A stretch of DNA of 64,000 nucleotides from Nectonema munidae (taxonomy: Eukaryota; Nematomorpha; Nectonematoida; Nectonematidae). The notes under the pieces were generated by a model. It was not told the DNA's origin. It saw only the letters and a list, made by a program, of their open reading frames with translations, and did not search any database. The stretch is taken from NCBI GenBank assembly GCA_030549495.1, contig JAUIRK010000919.1:124001-188000 (forward strand), in the 5' to 3' direction. Shown one piece after another: positions 1-11,700 of this stretch. Both the position numbers and the translations under genes were made by a program. Within the stretch, counting starts at the first letter, position 1. Every line of letters starts with the position of its first letter.

Positions 1-2476
1 TATACAGCTTTGAACTGCATGACTTACTTCTCGGATCATATCCCAATTTTATTATCATTGGATTTGAAATTGAAAAATTTCAGAGCAGAACATATATACA
101 AAAACTGAACGTTAGAACCTTTCAAACTTTGGCTGCGCATAGTAATTGGTATTGTAGTTCAGAGTTAGATAACCAAAATCCTGATAGTTTATTTAATCAT
201 TTAACGAATAATCTCAATTCCCTAATTATGATGTCAACAAGGAATATGATATATAATAAGTACAAACACAATATTAAACCTTGGATTACCCTTGAAATAT
301 TAAAACTTATCAAACTTCGTGATAAGCTTTACCAAAAATTGAAAAAAAAAGTTCATTCTCAGTTAGATCACAATATATAAAAATTAGAAATACCATAAAA
401 TACACAATACGGAAATCTAAAGAAACTTACATAGCCCATAACTTTTCTCAATGCAATTCGATGAAAAAAATATGGAATGAAATAAATGGGTTCATAAAAT
501 GTAAGGACAAAACAAAAATACATGTTAAATATGGATCAAATTTAGTTGATGACACAACTGCAGCTGATATGTTTAACGAACATTTCACGAATATAGTCGT
601 AAACCCTATATTAAAGTTTGATATTCTTTCAAAAAAATTCACTGGTGAATCATTTGAGTTGAGTTTAAGCACACCAGACCAGATATTGACTATTATTGAT
701 GAACTTGATGTAAATAATACGGAAGACATTTATGAAATTTCAATGAAACATGTGAAATATATAAAACAAATTCTATGTTATCCTTTATCTTACTCCATCA
801 ATCTAGCTTTAAATAATAATAGATTTCCTGATGTACTGAAATTACATAAAGTTATACCTGTTCATAAAAAAGGTGACAAATCTGCGATCGAAAACTTTAG
901 ACCCATCTCAATAATACCAATATTTTCCAAAATATTTGAAAAGTTTATTCATAAACAGTTAAATATTTACATAAATTCAAATAATTATATTAATACATTT
1001 CAATTTGGGTTTAGAGAAAGCTATTCAACTGAGGCATATCACGCGTATTTGATAGGAAAAGTAGTTGAAATCATTGAAAAGAAAGATGATGCACTTCTTT
1101 TCTTCTTCGATCTTTCGAAAGCTTTTGATAGATTGAGCCATTCTACTCTGATTGAAAATCTCTTTAGGTGCAAGATTGGGAAGAATACCTTACTTTTCTT
1201 TTCTTCTTACTTAAATAACAGATCACAAAAAGTTAAATTAAATGATACATTTTCTAACATCTTACCTGTCAGAGCCGGTGTTCCTCGGGGATCTATCCTT
1301 TCACCTCTTCTTTTCAACATTGCAATTAACAACATATTTTACATCTCAGAGACTCTAAACGATTTACTCTTTGCTGATGATATTTGTGCTTATTTACCAT
1401 TATCCAAAATAAAAGAAGGCAATAACATTGACTCAAATAAGCTAAATTCAGAACTCAATTCACTTTATGAATGGTGCGACATCAACAATCTTCGAATAAA
1501 CAAAGGCAAAACTAAATGTATGTTAATTTCGAATAAATCAAAAATAGACAAAAGCTTTCTATTTCAAACTGGTATAGAAGTAGTTGATAAATTTGAAATA
1601 CTAGGTTTAATTATTGATAAAAAACTCAAATTTAATCATCATGTTGAAAAAATAGCATTAAATTTGAATAGAATAAATGGCATTTTGTACCGTACCAAAA
1701 ATATTTTCCCTTTAAAAACAAGATGACAATATATAAGCAACTTTTCTTATCATACTTGAACTATAGCATTTTTAATTGGTATCCATATGGAAAAAAGGCA
1801 TTGAAATTATACAAAAAAAAGCATTGAGAATTGTTTTTCATCTTAAGTATAGGGACCATACCAGTGCCATTTTTAATGAAAATAATTTATTGAAAGTGGA
1901 TGACATTTACCAACTTAGAGTTGCAATGTTTCTATTTAAAAACTTAACTGGTAAATTATATAATGTTTTTGGTAGCTTTATTAATTTTAAACCATCTCAT
2001 TATGAAACAAGATTTTCCAACAAACCAATCAGGGTAGACTACTCACTTAAAGGTTCGAACATTTCCATTCTTAAAAAAACTAATCAATTTTTCAAAAATC
2101 ACATATTTTTGTATGATAATCTAGATGTTTCACACTTCTCATTTAAAAATAGAGTAAAACATTACCTTTTAGGTTTAAATAAATGTACATCTTAACTTTA
2201 TAGTTTATATTTTTGTTAAAATTTTACTTATATCCTAAAAAATCTAATAACGGCCATACTTGGCTTTTGATTTTTTAGTAATATTAATTTCAAAAAAAAA
2301 AAAAATTTCAAACTATTCTACATTTATGCTTTAATACATACCTTCAAACTTTTTATACTTATAAATATATACATATATATGTCTATTAATTATTAGAATG
2401 ATGATCTTGTAATTGTTTTATTGTTTGTGAAATATTCTCCTTGCTTTTTTTTTTTATCAATAAATCTTCTTCTTCT
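1..2476 (+). mobile_element. Non-LTR retrotransposon (LINE), 3' part
   Basis: The copy enters from the left edge, so its 5' part lies outside the window. The first bases still encode the end of the apurinic endonuclease (a CMTYFSDHIPILLSL-like stretch with the SDH motif). The linker and reverse transcriptase follow, then an AT-rich 3' UTR ending in AATAAAT (2459-2465) and a (CTT)n tail (2466-2476). The element belongs to the APE-type Jockey/CR1/I supergroup; I cannot place it in a clade. The next element begins about 60 bases further on. Confidence 0.85.
129..2195 (+). pseudogene. LINE ORF2, reverse transcriptase region, decayed
   Basis: This is the second half of a LINE polyprotein. A basic linker (129-380) is followed by a long frame at 461-1726 with the RT motifs in order: a PVHKKGD and NFRPISIIP block, FQFGFRESYSTEA, the FFDLSKAFD aspartate motif, GVPRGSILSPLLF, and the catalytic FADD at 1370-1381. 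The C-terminal domain continues in another frame from about 1776 to 2195 (QKKALRIVF, then an FKNRVKHYLLG end). Frame breaks lie near 380-460 and 1726-1776, so the copy cannot make the whole protein. The catalytic residues themselves are intact, which points to moderate age. Confidence 0.85.
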
Positions 2477-2534
2477 ATTTTCATCTGTTTAGGTGTATTT
2501 GGGTAAAAAGTCTCACCCCTTTGAAGTTAATATT

Positions 2535-5500
2535 CTTCTTCTTCATCTTATCCCCTTATTGGGGGTCGATGGCTTTGATCTCTTTTCTCCAAAGCATTCT
2601 GTCTGTAGCATCGCTTTCTTTCAAACCAAATTTTTTCATACTTTCTTCCAAATCATCTCCCCATTATATTTTTTGTCTTCTTCATTTTCTTTTTACCTTC
2701 TCATCGTATGCTTTCCTTGTTTTCTCATATTTTTTCCTTCTCAGCACCTGTCCATACCATCTCATTTTGTTCTTTTCGATTACATCTATCACACTCGTCA
2801 TTACTTTTATTCTTCGTCTTATTTCTTTATTCCTAATTCTATCTCTTCTTGTTAAATTTAACATCATTCTTAGGATTTTCATTTCCGACACTTCCAACTT
2901 GTTCTTTTCTTTCTTTTTCAGACACCAACATTCTGAACTGTAAGTCATGACTGGTCTCACTATGGCTAAATACACTTTGGCCTTCAGTTTCATTGGCAGC
3001 TTTTTATCGTTTAAAACAGACTTAACTTCTTTCCATTTTGCCCAACTCGCATTGAACCTACACTGTACATCCTTACTACAACCTCCTCCCTTTTTAATAA
3101 CTGATCCTAAATACTTGAACTCTTGCACTTGTTTCAATTCGATCCCATGGTTATCTTTTATGCTTATCGCAGCGTTTTCATTCCTACAGCCTTTCATCAT
3201 CTTATGTGAATTCAATCTCAGGCCTTTTCTTTCGAGACATTCTTGCCACATAAACCGTCTATCTTGCATTTCATTGTCACTGCTGCTATTATTTCTAATT
3301 CATCAGCGAACAAAAGTTTCCAAACGTCATCTTTTCTGGTATTTTTCGAGGATTCATTTATAACAATTGCAAAAAGTAATGGACTAAGTGTGAAACCTTG
3401 GTGTAGGCCTACATTTATATCAAACTCCTGTGAACATCCATTCTTTTTCTCTCAAGCTCCAGTATACGATATCTCTTGGAACTCTGTCATATGCCTTCCC
3501 TAAGTCTACAAAGCTACAAAATAAAGGCAGATTTCCTTCTAGTCTTTTTTCTATCAATTGTCTTACTATAAATATCCGATCCAATGTACTTTTACCATGC
3601 ATGAAGCCAAACTGATTCGTGTCTATAATTACTTGATTTCTAATGCGCCAACTCAAAATTCTCTCTGGCAGTTTCACCCATGTTCTAGCAATTTAATTCC
3701 CCGGTAATTTTCGAAATTCAACACAAATCTTTTATTCTTGTAAATCAGAATAATTAAGCTTTTAGTTCATTCTTCTGGCATCCTTTCTTCCTTCCAAATG
3801 AATTCCAGCAATCTAGTCGTCATCTTCAAACATTTTTCTCCACCTGCCTTTATCATATCTATACTAACTTCACTGATTCCTGTTGCTTTGTTTTTTTTCA
3901 TTTCAACTTTTCTTCTTTATCTGTGTGTTCATGGTTATTTTCAACATTTAGTAGCTCCTCAAAGTACTCTTTCTATCTGTTCTCAATTTCCTCATCCTTG
4001 AATAAAATTTTTCCTCTCTGTTTTTATAATGGCCACATTTCCAGTTTCTTGAATATCTCTTTGCCTAGACTTTGCAAGTTTAAAAATTAGCTTGTCCTCA
4101 TCTTTATTAACCAGTGATTTGTACATTTTTTCTGTTTCATTTGCTTTCAATTCAGAGATAGTCCTTTTTGCTTCTCTCTTCTTAATTCTATATATCTGTT
4201 TATCCTCTTTTGACTTACTTTTCTTCCATATCTTCAAAGCTAACTTTTTATCTTTCAATACGTCTCTATCCTCCTCTTTCCACAACCATGTTTCTTTTTG
4301 TGTTTTCTTACCTTTTTTTGTTTTACCCAGCACCTCCTTACTTGCAACCAACAAACTGTTTTTGAGGTAACTCCACATCTCTTCAATATCTTCATCTATT
4401 TGTTTTTCCACCAAACTTTTCTCTTCTTGACACATTTCCTTTTTCCCTGTTTGACCATGAAGAAGTCTATTTGGCTTTTTTTGCCCCCACTGCTTTATAT
4501 TAAAATTTGTGTTACATATGGTCAAATCGTTTCTTTGTGCCAAGTCTAATATCCTTTTGCCTTCTTCGTTTCTATTACCAAAACCGTGTCCACCATGAAC
4601 TCCATCGTACCCATCACTATCCTTGCCTATTTGAACTTTAAAGTCACATGCCAAAATAATTGTTTCACATCAGGAATTTCTGATAGTAAATTATCTAGTT
4701 TTTCTGCAAACTCATTTTTTCCTCTCTACTACAACCAACTTGACGCGCATATATTGACAAAACTGTTATAATTTCATCAATGCTTTTCAACTTCAATAAA
4801 ATTATTCTGTCACCTGCTCTTCTTACTTCAATTACCCTTTTATTCCATTTTTCACTCATAATCACATCTACCCCCTTCCTTCTGTTGGTCAATCCGCTAT
4901 ATGCAATTTTGAAACCTTGAATGAGCTTTCTAGAGGTATTTCGGCTCCAATTTGTCTCCTGTACACAAGCTATTTCAATATTTCGTTTTATCATTTCCTC
5001 CACAATTTCATTTGCTTTTCCTGTGAGTGTACTTACATTACATTAGGCAATTCTAAGCTTATTGTAACCTACAGGCATTTGTTTTTTCCAGTATTCTTTT
5101 TGACGTAGGTTACTGGAAACACCCATGGAGTACTTTGGGCTGTATCCCGCCCAACTTTTTGGATCATTGCATAAAATTTGGAGCATTTTTTTACAAGCCA
5201 GATGCCCATCCTAACGCTAACCAATGCTTGTATTCAGGCATGGGACCTTTAGCCTTTGTAAAAGCAATTACACAATCTACAAGGCAGTGGTAATTTGAAG
5301 TATTCTCCTAGAAAAACTGCCATCCAGAGCTAACGAGTTTGTTCTACCCGGAGCTAAATGTTTAAGCGCCTAATACTCGCTATCGCCTCCTGATCATTTG
5401 GTTTCAAACAACCCCGCCACGTGAAGGCTAATCAGGAGACTTGCTGTTCAGAGGCTATAATAGACGCAATTGCCGTATGAGGCATTTTTATAGGAAAATG

Positions 5501-5556
5501 AGAGCTTAACCTCATTTCCACCTCGGCATAAACAGCATTGAGGATCTTCAAAATAA
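2535..5556 (-). mobile_element. RTE-clade LINE, full length with 16-bp TSD
   Basis: A 3.0-kb element on the minus strand, flanked by a perfect 16-bp direct repeat CTTTGAAGTTAATATT at 2519-2534 and 5557-5572. The 3' end lies at the left and ends in a short (GAA)n run. The coding region (2680-5075) carries endonuclease and RT typical of the RTE clade, such as STLTGKANEIVEEM and the RNKEIRRRIKV to MRWYGQVLRR C-terminus. About 480 bases at the right, before the duplication, have no ORF and probably form the 5' UTR. The intact duplication shows one clean insertion, but the coding frame is broken in several places. Confidence 0.9.
2680..5075 (-). pseudogene. RTE endonuclease-reverse transcriptase, decayed
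   Basis: Read right to left. The endonuclease N-terminus (5075-4695) has NVSTLTGKANEIVEEM, the VQETNW glutamate motif and VEVRRAGDRI-like core. The next endonuclease block is at 4654-4490, with DGYDGVHGGHGFGNRNEEG and the CNTNF end. A basic lysine-rich linker follows (about 4440-4000). RT pieces lie at 3677-3420 (QFGFMHGKSTLDRIF, FVDLGKAYDRVPRD). The C-terminal domain is at 3269-2682 (FKYLGSVIKKGG, RPVMTYSSECW, MRWYGQVLRR). Pieces fall in different frames with several stops and frameshifts, so no whole enzyme is encoded. Family assignment rests on these motifs and on the 3-kb length, which is usual for RTE. Confidence 0.85.
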
Positions 5557-5572
5557 CTTTGAAGTTAATATA

Positions 5573-6434
5573 TTGTGTGCAGAATTTTTGAATTCATACA
5601 AATCACAATAATTTGAAATTATGTCAGTTAATCTTTGATAAAATAGCCTCATTACAATTTTTTTCTACTATTTCTTAAAATTAGTATAATAAATTGGATT
5701 ATTAAAAATTAGTCAAATATTAAATTAGTAGAAAATAATGTGAAAGGAAGTTTCAATATAATGGCAGTCAAAACTATAATTTAATAATTATCGAAGTAGT
5801 TCATAATAAATTATAGAAGTAAATATAACAAGGGAAATGTTAGGTGAACAATCTTATTATGTTGCGATGAAGAGTAATATTTTTATTTAGTGCAAACTGA
5901 GATAAAGGGGTATCTATGTTATTTGAGTAAACGATTAATTTGAGTTATTTATCGATTTTCCAAGAAGGATAAAGGAAGGGTGACTTATGTTGTTATTTTA
6001 GGGATGGTGATTTGGATAATCTACCAAAAGGTTTTCAAAAAAGAATGATTTAAAAGGGAAATCATTGCTAAGTTGAATTAATTTTTTGGCTAGGTTCAGG
6101 GTTGAAAGACAAATTTTTCGTTGTAATGTAAGTCTAACAAATGAATCACATAAAGGAAAAATATTTTTTTGTAAATATTTCTTGATTCTATTTTATTAAT
6201 AAAAATATTTTGTTAGTTTTTGTATAAATATCTCTATTTAAAAGTATAAATTTTTTAAATTTTTTTTTCATGAAAACTGTATTTCATCTGCTTCTGAAAA
6301 TGGGTAATGGGAATTTGAAATTTATGTGTAATTTTAAAATTTTTTCATTTGAAATAAATGATCACTTTATTCCATATAAATAAGATATAATATTATAAAA
6401 ATTAAATTAGTTACTGAATGCTAAAATGATATCA
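5573..6434. other. AT-rich stretch without gene
   Basis: Short ORFs only, none with recognisable motifs. The right end meets the (GAAA)n tail of the next LINE. I see nothing else in it. Confidence 0.6.
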
Positions 6435-7168
6435 GAAAGAAAGAAAGAAATTTATTTACTATTCACTAGTACATCTATATAATCATACAAAATAAATTAA
6501 TCAATATTATAGAGTAACATTTAAACAATTTGATATACTTTAGAACAACAAAATTTAGATGTAATCAAAATTTTAGGAGTACAAATTATACATAAAATTA
6601 TAAATGACACACTATTAACAATATATAATTGGAACATTCAAAGTTCACAAAAGTATTAGAAGGAATTGGAGACAAACACAAGAGTAATACTATATACACA
6701 TATTCAAACAAATAAAAACTCAAAAACCGAATGAGTACAAAGGTAACTTATAAAAATATAATTGGAAATGAAACTACTATCGTGTAATTTTATCCATTAT
6801 AACTCATTAGGGCGTCATTCTTTAGTTTCCTTTTTAATTTTGAAAATGTTTCACAAGTCTGAAAACTATCAATGTCCAACATTGTTTTAATTTCCAGATT
6901 ATAGATTGTTTTGAATATTTCAGTCTATATGAAGGTAAGCTCATATGCAAATATGATATAAGGTTAGATTTATGTATTTCGAAATTGAAAGTTGTTAACT
7001 AAAAGTTTGGAGGTACATGCCCAAATATCATTTTAAAACAAAAAAGTGATAATTTAAAATGATAAATATCTTTAACCTTCAGTAAGTCAAATTCCGAAAA
7101 CAAACTATCAATATTAGATATATATGCTTTATTAAATATTACTCTAATCTTTTTTTTGAAGAATGAAG

Positions 7169-7556
7169 GGTACTTTCCTGTTATCGCCCTACCACCCCAA
7201 AATGTTATAAAACATGTATTAAAGTATACAAATGTATTAAAAAAAACAAGTGAAAAATCTTTTAATCTGTAGTTGGATAAAAATATAATATTTATATATT
7301 TTTATATATAATAATTTGCACATTTCCGCTCCAACTTTACGATTCCACGCTCTTGCAGGTAGGTGATGCATTTTTCTTCGTTGTCAAGTTTTCGAATCAA
7401 TTTCTTTAAATTTTCCATTTATGGGCTTTTTTTTCTATGAAAAAGGTTTTGATTGATGATATATAGTAAGTTTAATGTAGGTTAGGTTAAAACAATACAA
7501 GAATATTTATCGTGGTAGAAGAGCGATGGGTGGTGGGGCGATAACAGGAAAGTACC
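7169..7556. mobile_element. Merlin-family DNA transposon, non-autonomous
   Basis: A 388-bp element with terminal inverted repeats starting GGTACTTTCCTGTTATCGCC, flanked by the 8-bp duplication GAATGAAG at 7161-7168 and 7557-7564. Both ends match the Merlin copy at 44610-45158 that still carries transposase. There is no coding sequence here. It sits inside the LINE at 6435-10640, so it is younger than that LINE. Confidence 0.9.
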
Positions 7557-7641
7557 GAATGAAGATATCATGTAAATTGGACTATCGCCAGTTTAAAAAG
7601 TTATAATAGATATGAGGCAAGAAAACGGATTTATGCAGATA

Positions 7642-8313
7642 CACTGACGGATTTAAAGGGGGCGGAACCGGCGTACGCCCCCTAAAATTGCATTGCCAAT
7701 TGTTTAAAAACCTTGAAGACTAATAAAAAGTAGTTTAGGAGTGAACTCTTTATCTAATTCTTTTCATAGAACTCAAATATTATGATGATTTCTGCAACTT
7801 GTTTTTTAGATTCAATCTTTCTCTAAAGTGAGAAGCCCTAAAAAGTTTTTTTATGCTTCAATCGTAGTAAAGTGTGCCACTTATTACTTTTATATTATCC
7901 ATTTTTTTGTAAATTTATTATTTAAACACATCACGTTTTACCACATCAATTCATTTCGTAGTTCAATGAATGAGGATCGTTAATGCTCTCGTTTTTCTTT
8001 TTGTTCACAGAGACATTCGATTGGGATTTGATACAATTATTATTTGTATGTATGCTAACAAGTGTCCTAGACGGATGAGGCTTCTTAATCCTCTTAGTTC
8101 TTAATGCAGTTACTTTCTTATAATAAACTTATAATTTTTAGATATACTATTATGATATACTCTAAGTTTTATGATAAAAAGTCAATATTCGCTTTTTATT
8201 AAACTATTACCCAAAATAAGATAAAACTAGCTTAAAAATTTTGATAAAGCTTAAATTTGAGTTTTAGTTTTGTAAAATCCGCCCCCTAATGCCAATTTCT
8301 AGATCCGCCCCTG
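7642..8313. mobile_element. Unclassified terminal-repeat element nested in LINE
   Basis: A 672-bp block splits the LINE RT C-terminal region: LINE coding resumes on both sides. One end starts CACTGACGGATTTAAAGGGG and the other, read inward, starts CAGGGGCGGATCTAGAAATT; both then contain a GGGGGCGGA block, giving imperfect inverted ends of a hAT-like kind. I found no matching 8-bp flanking duplication, so the superfamily stays open. There is no coding capacity. Confidence 0.5.
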
Positions 8314-8339
8314 AATAAAGTATTTCTATTTAATTTGTT

Positions 8340-9790
8340 TTTGAATAATCTGAAAATACCCACCAATGAAGCTAATTTTGAACTAGCAAAATTTTTGTGC
8401 TCTTTCTATTTTAACTTATTATCAATAATCAATCCAAGCAATTTAAATTCACATACAAAATCAAAATCAAAAACTGATCATGAATTTTTGTCACACTGAA
8501 ACCTATTTGAATAAATCATGTCTTTAGATTTTGAATTATTCACTGATAAACCATTATTGCAAAACCACAAGTTTACTTTCTGAAGATTATCCACAACATT
8601 CAGATAATTTGAATCAAAAGAAACGTTGTTAGAAGAGATCAAAGCGTTACATCATTATAAAATCTATATTCCTGTTACACGTGTGAAATCATTGATAAAT
8701 GTTTTGAAAAGAAGTGGGCCCATGATAGATCCCTGTGGAACACTAGAATTCAGAACAACAAAGTTAGACATGCAATTTTTGACTGAAACACACTGTTTTT
8801 GGTTTACCAGGTATTCTCTCATAAGTTTTAATGAAAATTTTTGAAACCCATATGATTTTAATTTTTCTAATAATAAATTATGTCATATAGAATCGAACGC
8901 TTTATTCAAGTTTAAAAATATAGCAATCGTATCAGTTTTACTTTCCAAATTTTCAATAATTTTGTTAATTAATAATGAGTGTAAATTTTCAGTTGAGGAA
9001 TTTTTCCTGAAGGCAAACTGCTTATCATAAAAAAGATTATTCTTTACAAAATATTTGTCAATCTGTGAAAAAAAGAATTTTCTCTAAGATTTTAGAGATA
9101 GTTGGAATAATAGTTATAGGGCGGTAGTTTTCTACAGAGTAAGGACAAACTTTTTTAAAATTGGAATTACTTTACCTATTTTGAAACTGTTAGGATAAAT
9201 GTCTTTAGATAAGCAGGAATTGAAAATGTGATAAAGAGGTAGACTAATGTAGTTAATAATAGATTGAATAGTTATTATAGAAAAACCATAGAAGTCCTCA
9301 CATTCTTTTTCTTTGAAGCTTTGAACAGCTAGAAGTATGTCATTAACAGAGATTTTACAAAAGGAAAACGTAGAATTAGTGAAAGACGAAAGATTGGTAA
9401 AACTATTGTCATTATCAAGTAAAAGAGAGAACTTTGTAAACTTCAGATACAGATTGAGGATCATCAAAAACTTTTGCGTCTTTTTTCAAAGTCAATACTT
9501 TATTATACTTTGGCTTGAAAATATAATTTACATTTTTCCAGAAAGTTTTATTTTCGAGTGTATTCGAAAATCTGTGAGAATGAAAGTATATTTCAATTTC
9601 TTGCAAAGATTTTTCACTTTATTTCTTAAAGAAATGTACTTTTTAGTATATAAGTATAGTTGCTGGCCTGCTGATTTTTTACATAGCTTACGTAGTTTGT
9701 CTCTTTCTTTAATCAAGGCTAAAAGTTCATCAGTGGCCCACGAGGTATTATTATGTTTGAATTTATTGAACTTAACATTCAAGTTCTTAA
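8340..9790 (-). pseudogene. LINE ORF2 reverse transcriptase remnant
   Basis: Read right to left. The basic linker is at 9782-9528 (TSWATDELLALIKERDKL). The next stretch, 9467-9132, has SVNDILLAVQSFKEKECEDFYGFS and KIGKVIPILKK, the usual run-in to RT. Degraded RT motifs follow: NKAFDSI-like near 8900, SSVPQGSIMGPLLF near 8700-8750, and FKLLGLIIDNKLK near 8400-8440. Stops and frameshifts are frequent. The order and wording match the intact LINE ORF2 at 28.5-31.5 kb, so this is an older relative of the same broad group. Confidence 0.75.
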
Positions 9791-9844
9791 AAGTAAGACA
9801 ACTGTTAAGAACTGAAGATAAGCGTTCTAACAGTATAGATGAAA

Positions 9845-10579
9845 TTAATTCGGCATTATCTGAATGTTCATGGAGGATGTCAGTTTATAATTATATAATT
9901 GAGAGTTGAATTTGTTGTCAAACTTAAAAACATTTAAAATATCGTTTACCTCAATATTGTTTTGTCTGGATATGGCCAACTTGAGATCATCTAAGGATAG
10001 ATTTTCATCGATATTCCTTAGAAAAAAGTATGGAGTCTCGCGCTTTAAAGATTCGTACTTCAAACCAGAGGCCGTAGACAACTCTTTAAATGGTCAAGCT
10101 TTGCAACAGAGTCAGCCTCCACTAATAAAGATCCACTTGCCAACCTTTTAAACTTTTTAAAGCGGAGTTTATTTAAACTAGGATTAATTTTAGTGTTAAT
10201 AACATCTTTTGTGTTTTCTATTTTTTCTCCTACGAAAAAATTTGGGACAGATAAAGATTTAGCTGAATTAAAACTTTCTTTAACAGTAGTTTTGTCATGT
10301 TGAAGAACACTAGCCTATGTTTTTTGAGGAGAACAAGACACATACTGATTCTCTATTTTATCCTTATTTATCCTTACAGATATAATTGTGCTTTTCAGGT
10401 TTTCAAATTCTTCAAAAACTTTCTCGACTTTTTTGTCAAGACTTGTATTAATATCTTTGCTTCTTGATGGCGGAGATCAAAGCTTCACCCAATTTTTGTT
10501 TAGATACTTCTCTTGAGAGAAGCGCTTTGATATCACCTTTTTTTGCGATGCTAATAATACCATTAACTTCTAAAATCAT
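9845..10579 (-). pseudogene. LINE ORF1 remnant
   Basis: Begins with MILEVNGIISIAKKGDIKAL at 10579, just inside the presumed 5' end. It continues, with breaks, to LKYESLKRETPYFFLRNIDENLSL (written here only in part) and a DLKLAISRQNNIEVNDIL stretch at 10081-9845. The zinc-knuckle end expected of ORF1 is missing because of the deletion that joins this piece to ORF2. The assignment rests on position and on general likeness to ORF1 N-terminal regions, not on a diagnostic motif. Confidence 0.5.
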
Positions 10580-10815
10580 GATGGTGATAAAGAAGCAATC
10601 TAAACAACTTTTTCAAGACAGGAACGCAGCTATTTAGCATTAGAAAAATGCTAAATAGAACAAAATCAAGCAGAAAGAATTCAATAAAATTAATAGTAGG
10701 TTTCTTTCTTACTCTATGAACCTTTCGGTTTCTATCTCTTTAGCTTCAAAACATGTTTTCGGTGTTTTTCAAAAAAAAATCGGCATTTTAAGTTTAGATT
10801 TAAAAAAAAGTTAAA

Positions 10816-10878
10816 AAATCATTTCCTATTGAATGATAGAATTATTTAGCTAAAGTTAACCAAAGTCGTCTTCTTACT
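10816..10878 (+). repeat. 63-bp dispersed repeat, copy 1
   Basis: Matches 12133-12195 at 61 of 63 positions in the same orientation. It is not a known element end that I recognise. The two copies flank a 1.25-kb block that holds the piggyBac-like MITEs. Confidence 0.8.
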
Positions 10879-11179
10879 GCATTTTGACACGTTATACACA
10901 AAGTCGTATTCTGTTTTTTGTATAGGGAGGGGGGCTGGCAAAAATTTGCATTATTCCCTTTAAGAATTTAATTCGATTCCAAACAGTGTAATACTTAATT
11001 ATGTTAAAAAAGAAAATGAACTTATTTTAATTCAAATATATCAAAAAAATATAGAAGTCATTCAGTATTTGAATAAATATTTCTGAAAAAGCGAAGCATT
11101 TAATCTTTATCTATTGAAAAGCTGAAATTAGCATTGAATTGTTAGTTACTCATTGTTTTAGGTAACTTTCTGTCATTAA

Positions 11180-11271
11180 CCCATTTAAGACCAGCGTACT
11201 CATTTGAGCGCGTATCCTTTTTTTAATGTGATAAAAATACAAATCGTCTGCTTTTATTGGTCCTAAATGGT
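11180..11271. mobile_element. piggyBac-like MITE, 92 bp
   Basis: Starts CCCATTTAAGACCAG next to TTAA (11176-11179) and ends GGTCCTAAATGG(T) before TTAA (11272-11275). TTAA targets and CCC...GGG ends are the piggyBac hallmark. It contains the internal word CGTCTGC shared with the copies at 11571 and 55629. Confidence 0.6.
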
Positions 11272-11275
11272 TTAA

Positions 11276-11396
11276 CCCGTTAACGACCAGAATAATCAGA
11301 CGATATCTAATGTAAAGCAGAAGATTTGTATTAAAGAGCTTTGATAAACGCAGACGATTTTATTTTTGTAAAGTCGACTATAGTCAGCATCGGGCG
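11276..11396. mobile_element. Possible second piggyBac-like MITE, abutting
   Basis: Begins CCCGTTAACGACCAG directly at the TTAA that closes the preceding element and ends near GGGCGTTAA. It contains two AGACGAT words (CAGACGATATC and GCAGACGATTTT), the inverted form of the internal motif in its neighbours. The right end is poorly matched, so the boundary is uncertain. Confidence 0.4.
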
Positions 11397-11570
11397 TTAA
11401 CGTTTTTTAAATGAACTTTTCCAAAGTAATCATATTTTTCTCGAAGATCCAAAGTGTTAATTGATACTCCTTTTAAGCAGTCATTGCTAAACGAAGAGAG
11501 GTGTTAATTCTATTAAGCTCAAAAAAGACATATTTGTGTATTAAAACTAATTTTCTAAAAGGAACTTTAA

Positions 11571-11700
11571 CCCATTTACGACCAATGTTCCTATTTTGGA
11601 ACATAAGTAATTTCATCTTCGTCTGCTTTTTTCAATGACTGAATATAAATCGTCTGCGTTTTTTTTTAGATATCGTCTGCTTTGTTTGGTCTTAAATGGG
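11571..11700. mobile_element. piggyBac-like MITE, 130 bp
   Basis: Inverted ends CCCATTTACGACCA and TGGTCTTAAATGGG. Left flank is TTAA (11567-11570) and right flank TTGA (11701-11704), a one-base decay of the expected duplication. Three CGTCTGC words lie inside. Nearly identical to 55629-55755. Confidence 0.75.

Larger units (their letters stand above)
6435..10640 (-). mobile_element. Decayed LINE with two elements nested in it
   Basis: A minus-strand LINE. Its 3' end lies at the left: tail (GAAA)n at 6435-6450 next to ATTTATT (AATAAAT on the element strand, 6450-6456). The C-terminal RT region lies at about 6900-7160 and 7557-7640, interrupted by Merlin (7169-7556) and by a terminal-repeat element (7642-8313). 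RT proper follows at 8340-9470, the linker at 9528-9782, and an ORF1 piece at 9845-10579. ORF1 joins the ORF2 linker almost directly, so the end of ORF1 and the whole endonuclease (roughly 1.5-2 kb) are deleted. The 5' boundary near 10640 is approximate. Confidence 0.75.
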
